From CAZKVJ01 sp964556225 (GTDB lineage: Bacteria; Actinomycetota; Acidimicrobiia; Acidimicrobiales; Ilumatobacteraceae): a DNA stretch of 64,000 nucleotides. Positions 61,287 through 64,000 of the stretch are shown piece after piece. A model generated the notes under the pieces. The model was given only the letters and a program-made list of their open reading frames with translations. It was not told the origin of the DNA and ran no database searches. The position numbers and the translations under genes were made by a program. The stretch is taken from NCBI GenBank assembly GCA_964556225.1, contig CAZKVJ010000005.1:149305-213304 (forward strand), in the 5' to 3' direction. The number at the start of each line of letters is the position of its first letter. The stretch's first letter is position 1.

Positions 61287-62429
61287 TCAGGGCAGTGGCG
61301 AGTAATACGGCCCCTCGTCCGGGAGGCCGGTGTTGTCGCCCTCCAACTGCGAGACCAGCTCGTAGACCGGCGGTGGGATGTCGCGCGGGACCGTCCAGTC
61401 GATGGCGTCGGCCACACCCGCCTCCTCGGCGTAGGGCCGGAGGAAGCTGAAGTACACGTAGGCCCCGCAGCGGATCTTCTCGTCGCGATCCATGGCGGCG
61501 ATGTTCCGGTAGTGCGCCCGCTGAGCGATGCGCACCGCATCGACGATCCCGTCGAGCTCGTCGAGCGCGACCGGGGTGAGCGCACCCGTGAGCGGGTCCG
61601 GTGTGTACAGCCCGAACGCGACCAAGTGGTCGAGGTAGTCCTCCGGTGTGGTGTACGTCGTGCCGAAGTCGGTGATCCGGTCGATGCTGACGCCGTCGAG
61701 GACGAGCGCGGCGGTGAGGTTCGAGTACGGCACGTCGCGAGCAACCCCGCTCCAGGGAAAGTCGCTCTCGGCCAGGTGGTAGTAGTCGCGCACCAGCAGC
61801 ACGCGGCCGTCGGGCAGCTCGTAGGGCCCGGTGTCACCGGCGCCGACCCGGGTGTCGAAGTACAGCAGGAACAGGTACGCCACGAGCGTGGCGTTGAACC
61901 GCTTGATCGCCGTGCGCTGCTCGTCGTCGACGGGCGCGCAGCCGGCCAGCAGGGTGGCGACGGTGTCGTCGTCGTACGGGGTGACGGTGCCCGTGTCCCA
62001 CGCCTGGCGGGTGCCGTCGGCGCGGAATCCCAGCGCCGCCCGCTCCCAGAAGTCCATCACCGTGTGGGCCCGCTCGACGTCGTGGGCCAGCGCCGGATCC
62101 ATGAGCTCGTACACCTTGCGCCCGATGAGGAAGAAGTTCGGCACGCTCCACAGGTACACGGTGTTCACCCGGCAGCCGGGCCGGCGGGCGCGGCGGCCGA
62201 TCTCCTCCGCCGGCATCACCGCCTCGATCTCGCGCATCATCTCGGGGTAGCGCAGGAACGCCTCGACGCAGGCCGTGACGATGTACGCCGACACCGGGAT
62301 CAGCTGGCTCTCCAGCGCCGTGCGCTCCTCCGTGAGCGCCTGGGAGATCGGCGCCATGTAGTCGATGAGCTCGTTCGCCCGGGCCCGCATGGCGGCGAGG
62401 GCCTCGGCATCCGGGGTCGCCTCAGCCAC
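61287..62429 (-). CDS. Protein of unknown function in operon with a PEP-mobile domain
   Basis: A 380-residue soluble, mainly helical protein with no recognised family. The N-terminal third (RARANELIDYMAPISQALTEERTALES) is amphipathic helical. The middle has many Tyr/Trp/Asp residues (NTVYLWSVPNFFLIGRKVYEL; VLLVRDYYHLAESDFPW), and the C-terminus ends GPYYSPLP. GTG at 62429 overlaps the stop of the mobile-domain gene by 8 nt. It may be the acceptor or catalytic partner of that domain, analogous to the other parts of PEP-utilising enzymes, but no ATP-grasp or TIM-barrel signature is seen. Confidence 0.65.
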   Translation of the reverse strand: MAEATPDAEALAAMRARANELIDYMAPISQALTEERTALESQLIPVSAYIVTACVEAFLRYPEMMREIEAVMPAEEIGRRARRPGCRVNTVYLWSVPNFFLIGRKVYELMDPALAHDVERAHTVMDFWERAALGFRADGTRQAWDTGTVTPYDDDTVATLLAGCAPVDDEQRTAIKRFNATLVAYLFLLYFDTRVGAGDTGPYELPDGRVLLVRDYYHLAESDFPWSGVARDVPYSNLTAALVLDGVSIDRITDFGTTYTTPEDYLDHLVAFGLYTPDPLTGALTPVALDELDGIVDAVRIAQRAHYRNIAAMDRDEKIRCGAYVYFSFLRPYAEEAGVADAIDWTVPRDIPPPVYELVSQLEGDNTGLPDEGPYYSPLP

Positions 62430-62766
62430 GGACGATCCCCTCCTCGCCGCTGCAGTCGACCTCGACGGTGGTGCCCGCCGCCGGCTCGCCACCGGGGAAC
62501 GTGCACGACATGATGCACGGCACCTGGAACTCGCGGCTCACGATCCCGATGTGGCTGCGCGGCGTCCCGCTGGCGCACACCACCGCCGTGAGCTCGTGGT
62601 AGATCGGCGCGAGGAACGTCGCTCCGGCGTCGCGCACCAGCGCCACCACGCCTTCGGCGCCGGTGTCCATCAGGTCCAGCACGTCGTCGGGTGACTCCAC
62701 CGCCAGGAACCGGCCCTGCACCGGGGCGGCGTCGAAGACCTTCGTACCTCGTCCGAGCTCTTGCAC
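62422..62766 (-). CDS. Free-standing PEP-utilising-enzyme mobile (phosphohistidine) domain protein
   Basis: A 114-residue protein that matches only the swivelling domain of PEP synthase, PPDK and enzyme I. The motif SGTPRSHIGIVSREFQVPCIM contains the phospho-accepting His72. In the full enzymes this domain shuttles phosphate between an ATP-grasp and a PEP-binding barrel; neither is present here or in its operon. GTG start, 8 nt after TAGTCT. First gene of a three-gene operon with two unknown proteins. Confidence 0.8.
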   Translation of the reverse strand: MQELGRGTKVFDAAPVQGRFLAVESPDDVLDLMDTGAEGVVALVRDAGATFLAPIYHELTAVVCASGTPRSHIGIVSREFQVPCIMSCTFPGGEPAAGTTVEVDCSGEEGIVRG

Positions 62767-62774
62767 GATCCGGC

Positions 62775-62780
62775 AGACTA
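62775..62780 (-). promoter_or_regulatory. Putative -10 of the phosphohistidine-domain operon (TAGTCT)
   Basis: TAGTCT on the minus strand, 8 nt before the GTG at 62766. A TACGAC on the plus strand shares its TA and may serve the divergent SCP2 gene, but it lies only 2 nt from that start, so this is less sure. Confidence 0.42.
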
Positions 62781-62786
62781 CGACCC

Positions 62787-63179
62787 GTGGTCCGGTACCT
62801 GAGCCTCGAGTGGATCGACGCCCTCACCGCCGAGGTCGCGGGCAGCGAGGAGCTCGGCGCCCTGGCCGGCGAGCACACGGTCGGCGTGACCCAGGTCGTC
62901 ACCGACGGCCCGGAGGGGACGGTCATCTACCACCTGCAGGTCGGCGACGGCGCCGCCCGCTTCGGTGCCGGCCCGGCCGACCCGGAGGACGTGCGCTTCG
63001 AGCAGGACTGGCAGACCGCGGTCGCCGTCGCCACCGGCGAGCTGAACGCCCAGCAGGCGTTCATCACCGGACGGATCCGCTTGTACGGCGACCAGCAGAA
63101 GCTCCTCGCCAGCCAGCCGGTCTTCGGCGCGCTCGACCGGGTGTTCACCACCGTGCGCGAGCGCACCGAGTATCGCTGA
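62787..63179 (+). CDS. SCP2 sterol-binding domain protein
   Basis: A 130-residue single-domain protein of the SCP2 lipid-binding fold. DGPEGTVIYHLQVGDGAARFGAGP is the beta-sheet part and ELNAQQAFITGRIRLYGDQQKLLA is the typical helix-turn that lines the lipid pocket. Cytosolic; it probably binds fatty acids, acyl-CoA or isoprenoids. GTG start. It lies 3 nt before the DNA glycosylase gene. Confidence 0.82.
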   Translation: MVRYLSLEWIDALTAEVAGSEELGALAGEHTVGVTQVVTDGPEGTVIYHLQVGDGAARFGAGPADPEDVRFEQDWQTAVAVATGELNAQQAFITGRIRLYGDQQKLLASQPVFGALDRVFTTVRERTEYR

Positions 63180-63182
63180 GCC

Positions 63183-64000
63183 GTGCCGGAGCTGCCCGAG
63201 GTCCAGGCGCACGCCGAGCGGCTGACCGAGGCGTTCGCCGGCGCCGAGCTGGTGCGCTTCGTGCCGCTCACGTTCACCGCGCTCAAGACAGCGACCCCCC
63301 GCCCGGAGGAGGCCTACGGCACCCCGCTGGTCGAAGTCGGCCGCCGCGGCAAGTACTTGCTGGCGACGTTCCCGGGCATCACCTTCGCCGTGCACCTGAT
63401 GCAGGGCGGACGCCTGCTCGTCGACGACAAGCAGTCGGCCAAGCCGCGCGGCGGGCAAGCCCGATGGGGCTTCGCCGATGGTCGGGCCCTGCTGCTCACG
63501 GAGGCCGGCAAGGAGCGCCGGGCCGGGGTGTGGTGCCTTCCGACCGCCGGGGGCGGCGACCAGCCGCCGCTCGAGCGTCTCGGGCCCGAGGCGATGGACG
63601 TGACACCCGACCAGCTGGCGGCCCGCTTCGCCGAGATGCCGATGCGCCTGCACGGCTTCCTGCGCGACCAGCACGCCATCGCGGGCCTGGGCCGCCGCCT
63701 GGCCAACGAGATCTGCCACCGGGCCCGCCTGTCGCCGTTCGCGCTCACCGCCAAGCTCGGCCTGCCCGGCGCGGAGGCCGTCGTCGCTGCCATCCACGCC
63801 ACCGCCGAGGAGGGGCTGGCGTACGAGCGCACCCGGGCGGACATGAGCGCCTCCACCGACCGGCCCGGCGCCGTGCACGGCCGGGTCGGCGAGGCGTGCC
63901 CCGTGTGCGGCGACACCATCCGGTCGGTGTCGTACGCCAGCTACACCGTGGCCTACTGCCCCACCTGCCAGACCGGCGGCAAGGTACTCGCCGACAACAC
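63183..64000 (+). CDS. Fpg/Nei-family DNA glycosylase, 3' end cut by window
   Basis: Base-excision repair enzyme that removes oxidised bases and cleaves the strand. About 272 codons are present from GTG 63183. After Met removal the N-terminus is PELPEVQ, with catalytic Pro2 and Glu3. A lysine in GRRGKYLLA is the Lys of the family. The H2TH region (LHGFLRDQHAIAGLGRRLANEICHRARLSPF) is followed by a C-terminal zinc finger with CPVC and CPTC. The last residues are missing. The finger's usual damage-reading arginine is not obvious, so Nei-type or an atypical Fpg cannot be separated. Confidence 0.9.
   Translation, partial: MPELPEVQAHAERLTEAFAGAELVRFVPLTFTALKTATPRPEEAYGTPLVEVGRRGKYLLATFPGITFAVHLMQGGRLLVDDKQSAKPRGGQARWGFADGRALLLTEAGKERRAGVWCLPTAGGGDQPPLERLGPEAMDVTPDQLAARFAEMPMRLHGFLRDQHAIAGLGRRLANEICHRARLSPFALTAKLGLPGAEAVVAAIHATAEEGLAYERTRADMSASTDRPGAVHGRVGEACPVCGDTIRSVSYASYTVAYCPTCQTGGKVLADN

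Noticed and set aside
62779..62784. TACGAC as -10 of the SCP2 gene
   Set aside because: It ends only 2 nt before the GTG, too close for a transcript to include the start codon; kept only as a possible shared TA step.

Overview
The window is about 64 kb of very GC-rich, gene-dense DNA from an actinobacterium. Two WhiB-type Fe-S regulators, an actinobacterial SenX3-RegX3-like phosphate system, an actinobacterial-style CHAD/Ppk1 pair, a coproporphyrin-type haem gene set and zinc-protease relatives found mainly in Actinobacteria all point that way. The gene mix fits Acidimicrobiia (Ilumatobacter-like) best; that placement is an inference from content and style, not a database result. No rRNA, tRNA, CRISPR array, insertion sequence or prophage was recognised, no stretch over about 300 bases lacks a gene, and base composition looks even throughout, so this reads as core chromosome.

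Layout. 1-3 kb: gatCAB (tRNA amidotransferase, gatB cut by the window edge). 3-7 kb: GH36 alpha-galactosidase back to back with a short GalT, then lgt. 7-10.5 kb: TetR regulator, TPR/HD-GYP signalling protein, M48 membrane protease. 10.5-12.7 kb (minus): a copper/thiol export operon (Sco1, PCu(A)C, cupredoxin, TlpA-like). It is divergent from hemE-hemH-hemY-sortase-lnt (12.8-18.3 kb). 18-26.8 kb: dtd, aldose epimerase-like protein, a glycosyltransferase/methyltransferase/alpha-toroid cluster, GH1 glycosidase, TesB, and a PQQ-type sugar dehydrogenase lipoprotein. 26.8-33 kb: mreB, moaE, a PDZ pseudo-protease, an SDR membrane protein, a degenerate zincin and an MFS carrier. 33-43.4 kb: a phosphate/polyphosphate island (regX3-senX3-phoU-pstB-pstA-pstC-pstS, then CHAD and ppk1) with a clear four-unit PHO box before pstS. 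43-45.5 kb: whiB, tatA, formiminotransferase-like gene, second whiB. 45.7-53.8 kb: VWA and MoxR AAA+ genes, two class III cyclases, TauE/SafE, GH2 glycosidase. 53.8-60.6 kb: sdhBAC, divergent K+-independent H+-pyrophosphatase, DedA. 60.6-64 kb: an uncharacterised three-gene operon carrying a free-standing PEP-utilising-enzyme mobile (phosphohistidine) domain, then an SCP2 protein and an Fpg/Nei glycosylase cut by the window end.

Two features recur. Operon genes overlap by ATGA/GTGA again and again. About twenty first-in-operon genes have no Shine-Dalgarno but carry a TAnnnT hexamer ending 6-12 nt (most often 6-9) before the start codon, which suggests widespread leaderless transcription and helps choose several GTG starts. 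Several enzyme-like proteins have lost their catalytic residues (Lnt, HtrA-like, zincin, SDR). These, the non-canonical start of ppk1 and the phosphohistidine-domain operon are the best places for a second look.
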